From Bin5 sp965204705 (GTDB lineage: Bacteria; Chloroflexota; Anaerolineae; Caldilineales; Caldilineaceae): a stretch of 64,000 bases of DNA. The notes under the pieces were generated by a model. The model was not told the DNA's origin. It worked only from the letters and a program-made list of their open reading frames with translations, and did no database searches. A program made the position numbers and the translations under genes. The stretch covers positions 496,001 to 560,000 of the forward strand of contig OZ242006.1 of the NCBI GenBank assembly GCA_965204705.1, in the 5' to 3' direction. Within the stretch, counting starts at the first letter, position 1, and each line of letters opens with the position of its first letter. Below, in pieces: positions 23,825-33,685 of the stretch.

Positions 23825-26614
23825 ATGGTACAAAGAGACAGGCCGCATCCCCTGCCCCGCCCCGACCTCAACAGTCCAGTTCCCCTTGACGCCGTCGCCC
23901 GCCTGCCGCAGGACGGCGACAATGTCGCCATTGCCACACGCCGTCTGGACGCTGGGCAGACGATCGAGAATGACGGCGCCCAGTTCACGCTCGATACCAC
24001 CATACTCGTCGGCCACCGCTTCGCCATCGAACCGATCGCAGAGGGCGCCCCTCTGCTGTCCTGGGGTCTTCCTTTCGGCATGGCGACGCGCCCGATCGCG
24101 CCGGGCGAGTACGTTTGCAACGCCGGCATGATCGAGGCGCTCGGCCAGCGCGCCCTCGATTTCACCATCCCTCAGCAGCCGAACTTCCAGGACCGGATCG
24201 TCCCCTACGAAGTCGACGAAGCGGCTTTTCGCCCCGGCAGGCAGGTGGAACGATACAAAGAGGAGCGCACCTTCCTGGGTTTCCACCGCGACGGCGGGCG
24301 CGGTGTCGGCACACGCAATACGATCGTTATCCTGGGGACGACCTCCAGCACGGCCGCCTTTGCCAGAACGCTTGCGCAGACATTGCAGCCCGCCGCCGAC
24401 GCCTTCCCCGGCTTCGACGGCATCGTGGCTATCGCCCACACCGAGGGCAGCGGCTACGAACGGCTCAACAACCGTGAATTTGTGCTGCGCACCCTGGCCG
24501 GACTGATCGTTCACCCGAATGTCGGCGCGGTCCTGGCCGTGGACGCACTCGAAACACACCCGGCCGCCGACCACGCCATCAGCAACGTCGAACTCGAAGC
24601 CTATCTGCGCACGCATGACTATCCCCTGGCGGCAGTGGCGCATCGCTTCTTCACACTGTCCGGGGACTGGGAAGCCGACCTTGCGGAAGCGTCGGCAACC
24701 GTAGAGCGCTGGCTTCCCGACATCGCGGCCCTGCAGCGTACGCCGGAATCCCTCGCTCATCTCAACATTGCCCTCCAGTGCGGCGGCTCGGACGCCTTCT
24801 CCGGCCTCTCCGGCAACCCTCTGGCCTCCGCCGTCGCCAAAGAGGTCATTCGCCACGGCGGACGCGCCAACCTCGCCGAGACCGACGAACTGATCGGCGC
24901 CGAAGCCTATCTCCTCCAGAACACGCGCGATCTGGCGACCGCCCAAGCCTTTCTCGACTATGTCGCAGAGTTCAAGGAGCGGCTGGCCTGGCACGGCCAG
25001 ACCGCAGAGGGCAATCCTACCGGCGGAAACAAGCTGCGCGGGCTCTACAACATCGCCCTCAAGTCGATCGGCGCCGCAATCAAGCGGCATCCCGACGTGC
25101 GGCTGGACTGGGTTGTCGATTACGGGGAACGGATGGTGAAGGCCGCGGACGGCCCGGCTCAGTGCGAGACCGCGCCCGACCCTGCGCCCGGATTCTACTT
25201 CATGAACACGCCCGGCAACGACCTCGAAAGCATCGCCGGTCAGGTGGCGGGCGGCTCCAATCTGATCATCTTCGTCACCGGCAACGGTTCGATCACGAAC
25301 TTCCCGTTTGTGCCGACGATCAAAGTGATGACAACAACGCAGCGCTTCGAACTGCTGCCCCAGGAGATGGACGTGAACGCCGGTGCCTACCTGGATGGCA
25401 TAACGATGGACCAGTTGTGCGCCGAGAGTCTCGATCTGCTCGTCGAAATCGCCTCCGGCCGCCGCAGCAAGGGCGAGCTCGCCGGTCACTCGCAGATCTC
25501 AATCTGGCGCAACTGGCAGCAGCAGGACCAAAGCCAGCTGCAGACGATCCTGAATAGGCCGCAGCCGGACGGGAATTCGCTCCCCATCAGAACGTACCCA
25601 GGTGAGACCGAGGGGATCGACCTGCCTCAGCCGGCCGCGGCACGCGTCGGCCTCATTCTGCCCACCAGTCTCTGTTCCAGCCAGATCGCCGGCATGGCAG
25701 CGCAGCGCCTCAACCGTGCAGCCTCAGAGACTAACGTCGGCGGTCCCGGTGAAGCCGGGATGCATCCCCTCTTTACCGCCCTGCCCCACACTGAGGGCTG
25801 TGGCGTCGCCTTCGCTTCAACGCAGGCCATCTACGCCCGAACCATGATCGGCTACGCCACCCACCCCCTGGTGGGCGCCTGCCTCTTTCTGGAGCACGGC
25901 TGCGAAAAGGCCCACAACGACTACATCCATTCGTTGCTGCGCGACGGCGGACTTGCCGAGGAGGATTTCGGCTGGGCGAGCGTGCAGTTGGACGGCGGCA
26001 TCGCCAGTGTCCTCGACAAGATCGATGGCTATTTCGAGGAGCAGGAGGACACGCTGCGCCGGCAGAACGGAGGGGACCGCCAACTGTCCTTGGCGCTGCT
26101 CAGCGACGGTGCTGTGCCCCCACCTGTTGCCGACACCTTCGCACGTATCGTCCGCTGGATCGCGGCCGCCGGCGGCACCGTCGTCACTCCTGTATCCGGC
26201 GGGTTGATCGAGGCGCCCGCCTTCCGCGCTGCCCTGGGAATAGACGCTGCCGACTTGGCGCCTTCCCTCGCCTACGGTCAGGCCGCGCAAGCAGCCGGTT
26301 TCCACCTGATGGAAATGCCCACCCCCCATTGGAGCGAGACGCTGACCGGTCTCGGCGCCAGCGGCGCGCAACTGATCATCGCCTACTCCGACGGGTTAAG
26401 AGCCGGGCATCCGCTTGTGCCCATCCTGCAGCTTGCCGGCGAGGACGCGCCCACCGCGCCCGACCTACGCCTGTGCGGCGACCCGGGCGCGTGGCCGCAA
26501 CAGATCCTGGACCTGGCAGCGCGAACCCGGGCGGGCAGCTACCAGCCCCAGAGCACCGTCCACAATCTTATCGACTTTCAGCTCACCCGCGGTCTGCTTG
26601 GGATATCAACTTAA
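23825..26614 (+). CDS. Extra-long UxaA-family altronate/galactarate-type dehydratase
   Basis: 929 residues; the family normally has about 500. An N-terminal SAF-like domain (residues 20-110) precedes a UxaA core: FHRDGGRGVGTRNTIVIL near 150, IALQCGGSDAFSGLSGNPL near 315, then PGNDLESIAGQVAGGSN and NFPFVPTIKV near 490. A second, UxaA-half-like module starts near residue 607 (RVGLILPTSLCSSQIAGMAA) with HTEGCGVAF near 657. The equivalent motif in the first module is HTEGSGYE, so its Cys is Ser. A third small domain ends the protein. Predicted to dehydrate a sugar acid. ACGGAGG ribosome site seven bases before ATG. It follows an MFS gene. Confidence 0.83.
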   Translation: MVQRDRPHPLPRPDLNSPVPLDAVARLPQDGDNVAIATRRLDAGQTIENDGAQFTLDTTILVGHRFAIEPIAEGAPLLSWGLPFGMATRPIAPGEYVCNAGMIEALGQRALDFTIPQQPNFQDRIVPYEVDEAAFRPGRQVERYKEERTFLGFHRDGGRGVGTRNTIVILGTTSSTAAFARTLAQTLQPAADAFPGFDGIVAIAHTEGSGYERLNNREFVLRTLAGLIVHPNVGAVLAVDALETHPAADHAISNVELEAYLRTHDYPLAAVAHRFFTLSGDWEADLAEASATVERWLPDIAALQRTPESLAHLNIALQCGGSDAFSGLSGNPLASAVAKEVIRHGGRANLAETDELIGAEAYLLQNTRDLATAQAFLDYVAEFKERLAWHGQTAEGNPTGGNKLRGLYNIALKSIGAAIKRHPDVRLDWVVDYGERMVKAADGPAQCETAPDPAPGFYFMNTPGNDLESIAGQVAGGSNLIIFVTGNGSITNFPFVPTIKVMTTTQRFELLPQEMDVNAGAYLDGITMDQLCAESLDLLVEIASGRRSKGELAGHSQISIWRNWQQQDQSQLQTILNRPQPDGNSLPIRTYPGETEGIDLPQPAAARVGLILPTSLCSSQIAGMAAQRLNRAASETNVGGPGEAGMHPLFTALPHTEGCGVAFASTQAIYARTMIGYATHPLVGACLFLEHGCEKAHNDYIHSLLRDGGLAEEDFGWASVQLDGGIASVLDKIDGYFEEQEDTLRRQNGGDRQLSLALLSDGAVPPPVADTFARIVRWIAAAGGTVVTPVSGGLIEAPAFRAALGIDAADLAPSLAYGQAAQAAGFHLMEMPTPHWSETLTGLGASGAQLIIAYSDGLRAGHPLVPILQLAGEDAPTAPDLRLCGDPGAWPQQILDLAARTRAGSYQPQSTVHNLIDFQLTRGLLGIST

Positions 26615-26693
26615 CCAGCGCAGGCATACGACCGCTCACCGTCGGTGGCTGCTAACCGGTACCGATTACCGGGACGGCCGCCATCGCGCAATA

Positions 26694-27833
26694 CTACCGC
26701 GCAATCGCCGGGAAGTCCCCCGGTTCCACCAGCAGACGCACCGAGCCTGTCTCCACGTCGATCAGCCACAATGAGGACACTACGTCCGGCCCCCGCAAAG
26801 GAAACCGTCGCGTGATCAAAAAGCGCCCGTCGGGACTCCAGACCGGCGGCCCGTGGTCGTAGGCGGGATCGGCTGTCAGCGCCGTCGCCTCCGTGCCGTC
26901 GGGACGCATCCGCCAGATTTGGCTGCCCCGCGTCGCGCCCGGGCCTTCCAGCTCTTTGCGCTGAAACGCGATCCAGGCCCCGTCCGCTGACGGCACGGCC
27001 GAACTGTCGTGGACCAGCGCCGCGCCGTCGCTCCCCACAACACTCAACTCGACCTGCTCTCCGCTTTCTACGTCGATCGCGATCAGATGGGTCATCCACT
27101 CATCGCCGCTCTGCCGGAAATCGGTCGTGTACAGCCTGGGTAGCGTACTGTCCCAGGAGCACGTCTCACCGGTGGCGGTTGGATAGAAGTCGGTCTGCCC
27201 GGCCTCGCCTGCCGAGCCCCCGGTCAGATTGATGACCGCCAGTTGCTGCTCCTCCGGCGATACGAAGCAGAGCCACGCCCCGTCGGCAGACCAGCGGGCG
27301 TCGAGCCCAAGACGCTGGCTGTCACTGAAGATCGGCGCAGTTTCGCCCGATTCCACATCCACAATCCAGATCCTCGGCGGGCTGAGCACACCCGACGCGA
27401 ACGCGTTGACCGAACGACGCGTGTAAGCCAGCAACTGGCCGTCAGCCGACCAGCTCGGCCCGCTGCACGAAGCGTCTTCGCAGGCCAGCAGCGGCCTGTC
27501 CTGCCCGCTGGCCAGATCGATCAGCCGCAGATCGCTGAACCCCAATTCACCCAGCGCCCCGTAGGCGACCAACCTGCCGTCGGGTGACGGTGCGAAATCC
27601 CACACACTGACTTCAGATGGGGTCAGGGGCTGGGGCGAAAGGGCCGCGCCGATCTCTTCCTCCGCGAACGGCACCGAAAGCAGTTGCGCGCGTCCGACCT
27701 CGTCGACAGTTTTGTATAGCAGGTAGGTGACGCCGTCGTCCCCGGTAACCCGGCGGTTCTGTCCCCACAGGCCGAGGAGCAAAAGCGTGCACAGGCTGAG
27801 GATCGACAGTACGGTCAGATCAAAACGGCTCAT
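26694..27833 (-). CDS. Membrane-anchored TolB/PD40-type beta-propeller protein
   Basis: 379 residues. An N-terminal signal-anchor helix (VLSILSLCTLLLLGLWG) is followed by five or six WD40-like PD40 blades, seen as PSPDGRLVAYG, SWSADGQLLAYTRR, RWSADGAWLCFVS, PSADGAWIAFQR and WSPDGRFLITRR. It lies outside the membrane and probably scaffolds proteins, with no catalytic motif. It is the third gene of a minus-strand operon after a metal-type permease and a TIGR03943 protein, with a 74-base gap. Confidence 0.82.
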   Translation of the reverse strand: MSRFDLTVLSILSLCTLLLLGLWGQNRRVTGDDGVTYLLYKTVDEVGRAQLLSVPFAEEEIGAALSPQPLTPSEVSVWDFAPSPDGRLVAYGALGELGFSDLRLIDLASGQDRPLLACEDASCSGPSWSADGQLLAYTRRSVNAFASGVLSPPRIWIVDVESGETAPIFSDSQRLGLDARWSADGAWLCFVSPEEQQLAVINLTGGSAGEAGQTDFYPTATGETCSWDSTLPRLYTTDFRQSGDEWMTHLIAIDVESGEQVELSVVGSDGAALVHDSSAVPSADGAWIAFQRKELEGPGATRGSQIWRMRPDGTEATALTADPAYDHGPPVWSPDGRFLITRRFPLRGPDVVSSLWLIDVETGSVRLLVEPGDFPAIAR

Positions 27834-27907
27834 GAATTCGAGGGCTGGGGACCAGTACAGGCCGCGGGTATGCCCGGCCTCTGTGTACTGGCACTATGTC
27901 ACACGTG

Positions 27908-28744
27908 TCAGGGATAGAGATAGGGTTGATTGGGTTCCGGTACAGCCTCCAGCTGCTCCGCCATCAGCACGGGGATGTCACTGCCTCCCCGCGCGGCGAA
28001 CTGGCCAACGACCCGCACCCACTGGCCTTCCTCCAACGCCCCTTCAGAAGACAGGCCAGCCCCCAGGTTGACCGGCAGGCCAACGGCCATCGCATCCGCC
28101 GCGCAGCAGCCCACAACAAAGCGTGTGAGGGTGAAATGTACCTCGTCCGCGGCGTCATCAAGGTAGACAAAGCCAACAACATCGGCCGTGTCGGTCTCGG
28201 CTGGCCTTTCTCCCTGGTGAAAGGCGAGTACCCAATCCAGAATCGTGCGTTCGCTGCTATCTTGCACCAGCGACGAACCCACAGCCGCCGGCAGAACCGA
28301 GTCAAGCCCCCCCGCGCTGATTTCACGATTCTGCAGCGCTGCCACCCCCAGAGGACGGGGAGGCACGAGCAGGCCGAGAACGATCGGAAGCGAGATAAGT
28401 ACAAACCCCGACCAACCCAAAGAGTGGCCATGATGGTGGTCGTCATTTCCAGCCTGTGGCCCGACCTCGCCCGACCGGGCAGGTACGGGATCATCCGACG
28501 CCTCGGGCGAATCTTCGGCCTCCTGGAGCAGGTAACGGTAGCTCAAACCCACCACAATCAGACCCAGAACCGCCGCAATCGTCAGCCAGTCGAACCGTTG
28601 ACTTATGTAGTAGTTAAGCGTGCCGGACGTTATGCGCGTGAACAGAAAGATGCCCAATCCCAATAGAAGCAGCCCTTTGAGAGCGGCCTGCACCTTGGGC
28701 AGTCGCAACAGTCTGCTGGTCGTCGTTCCTGAATCCTGTGCCAC
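27908..28744 (-). CDS. TIGR03943 (YcgQ-type) putative permease subunit
   Basis: 278 residues. N-terminal helices (LLLLGLGIFLF, AAVLGLIVVGLSY) then a periplasmic domain with the family Cys pair in RFVVGCCAADAMAVGLPV. Members pair with a YcgR/YraQ-type permease, encoded here 35 bases upstream, and are Zur-regulated in Bacillus subtilis. That regulation is known for that species, not shown here; no clear Zur box could be read. The gene lies between the permease and the beta-propeller protein. Confidence 0.85.
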   Translation of the reverse strand: MAQDSGTTTSRLLRLPKVQAALKGLLLLGLGIFLFTRITSGTLNYYISQRFDWLTIAAVLGLIVVGLSYRYLLQEAEDSPEASDDPVPARSGEVGPQAGNDDHHHGHSLGWSGFVLISLPIVLGLLVPPRPLGVAALQNREISAGGLDSVLPAAVGSSLVQDSSERTILDWVLAFHQGERPAETDTADVVGFVYLDDAADEVHFTLTRFVVGCCAADAMAVGLPVNLGAGLSSEGALEEGQWVRVVGQFAARGGSDIPVLMAEQLEAVPEPNQPYLYP

Positions 28745-28779
28745 TTCCTCACCTGTCCTGTCTTACGCCAACCTATCCG

Positions 28780-29928
28780 TCAAACGCCTACCTGCACGTT
28801 CCAGAAAACGCCGATAACCGCCACCAGCGCCAGCGGCAGTAGAATCAGATAAAGCACGGTCCGCCGCCGGAAAACCCCCAGAAACAGCAGCGAACTCTTG
28901 ATATCCACCATCGGCCCGAACACCAGAAAGCCGAAAAGCGCTCCGGTCGTAAACGCGTTGCTGAAAGCCAGCGCGATAAAGGCGTCCACCGTCGAGCAGA
29001 CCGACAGAATGAACGCCAGCGCCATCATCACAAAGACCGAGATGATCGGCCCCTGACCGATGGTGAGCAAAGTGGACTGGGGAACGACCGTCTGCATCAT
29101 CGCCGCCAGCATCGCTCCCGCGATCAGATAGCGGCCCATGTCCAGAAAATCATCGCCCGCCATGACGAGCGCCTGCCAGATGCCCGGTCGGGAGCCGCTG
29201 TGTTCATGACGGTGACTGTGGTCGTCTTCATCATCGTGATCATGGCCATCACCATCGGCGTGGCCGTTGGAGGTGGCCAGGGTCTCGGGCAGCAGGATCT
29301 CTCGCGGCCGGGCCAGATGGAAGATCAAGCCAACCGTAAACGCGACCAGCATGCTGAAGACGACCCGACCCCACAGCACCGGACCCCAACCAAAAGCCGC
29401 ATAGGTACTGAAGATCACCACCGGATTGATCACCGGCGCCGCCAACAAGAACGCGATGCCCACCGGCAGCGGCAGCCCCTTGCCGTACAGCCGCCGCGTC
29501 ACCGGCACGACCCCGCACTCGCAAACCGGGAAAACAAAGCCCAACCCGGCGCCGGCCAGCGCCGCCAGCAGCGGATGATTGGGTATGTAACGTTCCACCA
29601 TCCCCTGATTCACGTAGACCGCGATGATGCCAGACACGATCGAACCGGCAATCAGAAACGGCGCGGCCTCGATGAACAGGCTGAGGAAAATCGTGACAAA
29701 CGTCTGGAATCGCTCCGCCGCAAAGAAGCGAGCCTGAGGCGTATTGATGCTGCTGACCAGCACCACGACCAGTGCAAACACCATGAACGCCGCAACTCCC
29801 CAGCGCGGGCGCCCAAACCAGCGGTTCTCTGTTCTCTCAGCAGCTGCCTGCGGCAGCGGTGATGTCTGTCCCATCACGTAACTCGTTGGCGCCGGCGACT
29901 CTGTTTCGCTCGTCACCAAGCCTCTCAA
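28780..29928 (-). CDS. Permease of the YraQ/YcgR (DUF318, ArsP-like) family
   Basis: 382 residues, about eight to ten hydrophobic helices. The family motif PVCECGVVPVTRRLYGKGLPLPVG is clear, with VCECG the hallmark. The central cytoplasmic loop is His/Asp-rich (residues 220-250, HADGDGHDHDDEDDHSHRHE), suitable for binding Zn, Ni or Cu. First gene of the operon with the TIGR03943 protein. The ATG at 29928 gives a leader MRGLVTSETESPAPTSYV; ATG 29874 (MGQTSPLPQ) is a possible later start. Transport of a metal or metalloid is inferred from family and from the His-rich loop. Confidence 0.83.
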   Translation of the reverse strand: MRGLVTSETESPAPTSYVMGQTSPLPQAAAERTENRWFGRPRWGVAAFMVFALVVVLVSSINTPQARFFAAERFQTFVTIFLSLFIEAAPFLIAGSIVSGIIAVYVNQGMVERYIPNHPLLAALAGAGLGFVFPVCECGVVPVTRRLYGKGLPLPVGIAFLLAAPVINPVVIFSTYAAFGWGPVLWGRVVFSMLVAFTVGLIFHLARPREILLPETLATSNGHADGDGHDHDDEDDHSHRHEHSGSRPGIWQALVMAGDDFLDMGRYLIAGAMLAAMMQTVVPQSTLLTIGQGPIISVFVMMALAFILSVCSTVDAFIALAFSNAFTTGALFGFLVFGPMVDIKSSLLFLGVFRRRTVLYLILLPLALVAVIGVFWNVQVGV

Positions 29929-30395
29929 ATGAACCCATCACTTCCCGGCCACAGTCAATTCGTGACCCCGAACTGAAAGAGCAATGGTGTCTTTCACGGC
30001 TATTCGCTCTCTCTTCCTCCTTGCACGAGCATCTGGGCGGTCGGGCCTTCGGCCCTCCCTTGTGCGGGGGGATTCCCCCCGCAACGCCCCCCTCTTGCTA
30101 GCCCACGGTCGTGGACAATTGGACCGGTTCGGCTTGCCAACCGCGTTCTCGCCCCCTTAATCACTGGGAACGATCTCATCAACTCTCCCGGCAATCTTCA
30201 ATCTTACTTGACGCGCTACGTTCTGCCAATCCGGTGCCCACTTCTGTCAACCAGTACCCCTCTCCTTAGACAGAAACGGTCAATGTCGTTTATCATTCGC
30301 AATACCCTCCCGGTAATCTCTTCTGGCCCTTCCTGAGCCCGAAAACATCTCACCGGGGTCTTCCTTCAAACGCCAACCAGCACAAGGCCCACGCA
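29929..30395. other. Divergent intergenic region with GC-rich element
   Basis: 467 bases between divergent genes. It contains GC-rich element copy 2 (30035-30092, without the heptamer lead-in). No convincing promoter, terminator or gene found. Short open frames are translations of the repeat. Confidence 0.65.
30035..30092 (+). repeat. GC-rich double-hairpin element (copy 2)
   Basis: Core from GCGGTCGGGCC to the C-run, nearly identical to the element at 5488 apart from ATT in the second loop. Flanks differ from those of copies 1, 3 and 4. Confidence 0.8.
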
Positions 30396-31580
30396 ATGTC
30401 ACGCATGACGGTTGAACAGCTTCGGCAGGACCTTCCCATGACCCGGGAAGTCGGATATTTTCAGACCGGGACCTACGGCCCTGCCAGCGAATCCGTGCTC
30501 CAGGCCGTGCGCGAAACCATGGAAGCCGAGGCCCGCCACGGACCCGCCACCCCCGCCGGCCGGCAGTCACATACCGAACGCGAGGCCGCCGCCCGCAGCG
30601 GACTGGCGCGCATGCTCAACGTGAAGGAAGAGGAGCTCGGCATCGAGACCAACACCTCCCGCGCCATGCAACAGATCGTGCGCGGCATCGACTGGCAGGA
30701 GGGCGACGAATTCGTCATTACCTCCCTCGAACACGTCAGCACCTTCGGCCTCTCCTACTGCCTGGAGCAGAAGTACGGCGTCAAGACGATCGTGCTGGGC
30801 GAAGTCTACGACGAACACTTTCTCGGTGACCTCGCATACGTACTCAACGACCGCACCCGCCTGATCTGCCTCAGCCACATCGGCTCTCCCAATGGCCGCC
30901 TTCTCCCCGTCAAAGAGGCAGCCGCCGTCGCCCACAAGGCCGGCGTGCCTATCATGCTCGACCTGGCCCAATCCGTCGGGCAAATGCCGGTAGACCTCCG
31001 CGACCTTGACTGCGACTTTGCCGTCGGTTCCGGCCACAAATGGCTGCTCGGCCCCATGGGTACCGGCTACATGTACATCGCTGAAAGACAGCTACCCGGC
31101 TTTCGCCCCAACTTCATTCCCGACCGCAGCCCCTGGGCCCTGCCCGACGACCCTACGCCTGCGCCAACCGCCCGCTCCCGCACCGAGATTGGCACATACA
31201 ACCACGCCCTGGTTGTCGGCCTCGGCCGCGCCGTCGAGATCATGCAGAGCATCGGGCTGGAAAACATGCAGGCGAAGATCACTGATTTGACCACCCGTCT
31301 GCGCCGGGGCATCGCACACATCGATCGCGCCCGCATCATCACGCCCACGCTGCCCGGAAAATCCGCCGGAATCACCTCCGTCAAGTTCGAAGGCTTCACC
31401 AAGACCGACATGGACGGCCTCGTTGAGAAGATGCAACAGCGTCATCAGACAGTGGTCAAATCCCAATGGCTCACCGCCCCGCCCGACCCGGTCAAAGTCG
31501 CCATGCGCATCTCCGTGGGCGCCTTCAACGACGAAAGCGAAGTTGATCGTCTGCTTGAGGGGCTGGACGAAGAACTCTAA
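30396..31580 (+). CDS. Class V PLP-dependent aminotransferase
   Basis: 394 residues of the isopenicillin-N-epimerase/cysteine-desulfurase-like fold. The PLP lysine is in VGSGHKWLLGPMGTGYMYI around residue 213, preceded by LDLAQSVGQMPVDLRDLDCDF with the Asp that contacts the pyridine N. The N-terminal REVGYFQTGTYGPAS is typical of the family. Catalyses transfer, epimerisation or desulfuration of an amino acid; there is no active-site Cys loop typical of a cysteine desulfurase in the C-terminal segment. Starts a plus-strand run towards the GH-like and deacetylase genes. Confidence 0.88.
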   Translation: MSRMTVEQLRQDLPMTREVGYFQTGTYGPASESVLQAVRETMEAEARHGPATPAGRQSHTEREAAARSGLARMLNVKEEELGIETNTSRAMQQIVRGIDWQEGDEFVITSLEHVSTFGLSYCLEQKYGVKTIVLGEVYDEHFLGDLAYVLNDRTRLICLSHIGSPNGRLLPVKEAAAVAHKAGVPIMLDLAQSVGQMPVDLRDLDCDFAVGSGHKWLLGPMGTGYMYIAERQLPGFRPNFIPDRSPWALPDDPTPAPTARSRTEIGTYNHALVVGLGRAVEIMQSIGLENMQAKITDLTTRLRRGIAHIDRARIITPTLPGKSAGITSVKFEGFTKTDMDGLVEKMQQRHQTVVKSQWLTAPPDPVKVAMRISVGAFNDESEVDRLLEGLDEEL

Positions 31581-31643
31581 CCACAGTGGCCGGTGAAACC
31601 GCCGGCAATGAGTAACTTTCCATCACCATGAGGAAAAGAAAAG

Positions 31644-32732
31644 ATGCCTGAACGCCTCGTACTTTGGGGACCGCCCGTTGTGGAGAGGATTCCCACCGAT
31701 TCCGACTACGCCGACTACCTGCCCGGCTGGGTGCAAAAATGCGCCGACGTCGGCATCACCAAAATCGTCGGCGGAGACCAGACCCGCGCGCTCACCGAAG
31801 CCGCCCATGACGTCGGCATCAAGGTCGATCCTTACATCAACTACAATTCATTCCCCCGCCACGGCTGGGCACGCGTCACCTACGGCTGGTCCCTCGACTT
31901 TCTGCGCCCTCCGGTGACCGCAGCCGAGGCCCGCGCCATCCTGGACAGCCACCGGCCCATCTACGACGCGCCCAAAGTAACCACCACCGCGACCGATTTC
32001 GCCAGCAAGAACCCGCAGTTCCGCAGCCTCACGCGCAGCCGTTCCTACACGCTGCAGCCGGGTGACGATCTCTACCTCAGCCCTGCCTTCCCCGAAGTGC
32101 GCGCCGAACAGAACCAGCAGTTCCTCGACACGCTCGCCAAGACCCACGGCGACGGCATCCAAGTCGAGTTCGTGCTCGGAAACGAGGACGAAAACGGTGC
32201 CGTCCCCTACGGCTACGAAGACCGCACCGTCAACGAGTTCCAGGCCAAACACGGCAAGAACCCGTTCGACCTGCCCAACGACGACCCCGAATGGCTGCAG
32301 TTCCGCGCCGACTATGTCACCCTTGCCCTCACCGAGATGCGCGCCGCTGTCAAGCAGGCCAAGCCCGACGCCGTCTTCTCAACCACCCTGATCGCCGGCG
32401 AAAAGGACGACTACCTCAAGCTCCTGCACGACTGGCCCACCTGGCTCGAACAGGGCCTCGTCGACGAGTTCTATATCTGGTTCCGCACCAACTCCGACCT
32501 CGACGCGCTCAAGCGGCAGCTGAGCTACGCCGTCGAAGTCGCCGGAGGGAGTACACCCGTCATCGCCGAGCTCTCCTGCTACCATCCCGGCAGCTTCCAA
32601 CAGCCCGACCAGATGCTGCGCGCCGCCGAGCTGGCATTGGACTGCGGCGCCGACGGCGTCGGCATCTACCGCAGCCACGCCGTCGAGCAACTGGACTTCT
32701 GGCCGGTGCTGGAGAAGATGAATAAGCTGTAG
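31644..32732 (+). CDS. Putative TIM-barrel glycoside-hydrolase-like protein
   Basis: 362 residues without signal peptide. The pattern of alternating hydrophobic strands suggests a TIM barrel: DVGITKIVGGDQ, VEFVLGNEDENGAVP with acidic residues at strand ends, DEFYIWFRTN, TPVIAELSCYHPG, GADGVGIYRSH. It resembles family 10-like (GHL10/YngK) or sugar-active proteins but I see no diagnostic catalytic pair, so activity is uncertain. GAGGAAAAG ribosome site before ATG. Lies 63 bases after the aminotransferase and 83 bases before the polysaccharide deacetylase. Confidence 0.62.
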   Translation: MPERLVLWGPPVVERIPTDSDYADYLPGWVQKCADVGITKIVGGDQTRALTEAAHDVGIKVDPYINYNSFPRHGWARVTYGWSLDFLRPPVTAAEARAILDSHRPIYDAPKVTTTATDFASKNPQFRSLTRSRSYTLQPGDDLYLSPAFPEVRAEQNQQFLDTLAKTHGDGIQVEFVLGNEDENGAVPYGYEDRTVNEFQAKHGKNPFDLPNDDPEWLQFRADYVTLALTEMRAAVKQAKPDAVFSTTLIAGEKDDYLKLLHDWPTWLEQGLVDEFYIWFRTNSDLDALKRQLSYAVEVAGGSTPVIAELSCYHPGSFQQPDQMLRAAELALDCGADGVGIYRSHAVEQLDFWPVLEKMNKL

Positions 32733-32815
32733 CAAGGGACTACGACTGAATTTGGATTTCAGCGTTTGTGACGGTCCGCATACGTCCAACTGATCACATG
32801 GGAGGGAGATGAGAT

Positions 32816-33685
32816 ATGTCCTACTATGTAGCCGCGTATGACACAGAAGGCGTATACCCATGGTGGGATAAGGAAAGGCGCCAAAGGGGTTTCAGCTACA
32901 CGCCCGAACACATCGCCGAATTCCTCGACGGCGTACGCGCCGTCGCCGACGCCCACCTCCAGCGCGACGCGCCCGCATCCTTCTTCCTCGTCGCCAAAAT
33001 GCTGGAGCTTTGCGGCGCCGAACTACGCGTTATTCTCGACCACCCCCTCTTCGACATCCAGTGCCACACCTTCACCCATCCCAACCTCAAAACGTTGGAG
33101 GGCGACAGAGCCGCACTTTACTATGAGCTGGGCGATGCCAAGAAGCTGATCGAAGACACCTTCGGCCGCGAAGTAAACGGCCTGACCGCACCCGGAGGAT
33201 ACACCGACGGCTTCCGCGGCCAACATGCAATTCTCGAAGTCATGTGGGAAGCCGGTTATCGCTACGCGCGCAGCGTCGGCAAGGGCCCCAACGGCACATT
33301 GCCCGCCCTCCTCGATCAGCCATTCTGGTACGCCGAAGAAGGCTTCCCCCAACTCCTGGAAACGCCGTCCCATGCCTGGCACGACAACATCCTCACCGGG
33401 CAGCCGGCCGAGGTGCACTGGCCGCCGCTGCTCCCCTGGCCCTACCCCACCGAAATGCCCCGCGACGCGCAAGGCGTCTACGAAGCTTACGCGCCCGGCG
33501 TCGACTACTGCACGCAACAAGGGCTTCTCTACTACATGCCCATCTTCCACCCCTGGTCCATCTACCGCATCGACAAACAGGCAGCCCAGATCGGGCTCCT
33601 CCTCGACCACGCCAGCCAGAAAATGGAGATGATATCCTGCAAAGAACTCTATCAGCACATCCTCCAGCATCCCGAGCTTGCCTGA
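32816..33685 (+). CDS. Polysaccharide deacetylase (NodB homology, PuuE-like)
   Basis: 289 residues, cytosolic in prediction (no signal peptide). NodB landmarks: the first Asp in AAYDTEGVYP, the metal HxxxH in CHTFTHPNLKTL, and LTAPGGYTDG as motif 3. A His near the C-terminus is likely in IFHPWSIYR. Such enzymes remove N- or O-acetyl groups from sugars or hydrolyse related amides. GGGAGG ribosome site before ATG. It follows the GH-like gene and precedes a foreign-looking DUF3800 gene. Confidence 0.85.
   Translation: MSYYVAAYDTEGVYPWWDKERRQRGFSYTPEHIAEFLDGVRAVADAHLQRDAPASFFLVAKMLELCGAELRVILDHPLFDIQCHTFTHPNLKTLEGDRAALYYELGDAKKLIEDTFGREVNGLTAPGGYTDGFRGQHAILEVMWEAGYRYARSVGKGPNGTLPALLDQPFWYAEEGFPQLLETPSHAWHDNILTGQPAEVHWPPLLPWPYPTEMPRDAQGVYEAYAPGVDYCTQQGLLYYMPIFHPWSIYRIDKQAAQIGLLLDHASQKMEMISCKELYQHILQHPELA

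Noticed and set aside
23501..25489. Minus-strand open frame of 662 codons opposite the MFS and UxaA-type genes
   Set aside because: Composition and lack of motifs mark it as a shadow of two well-supported plus-strand genes.
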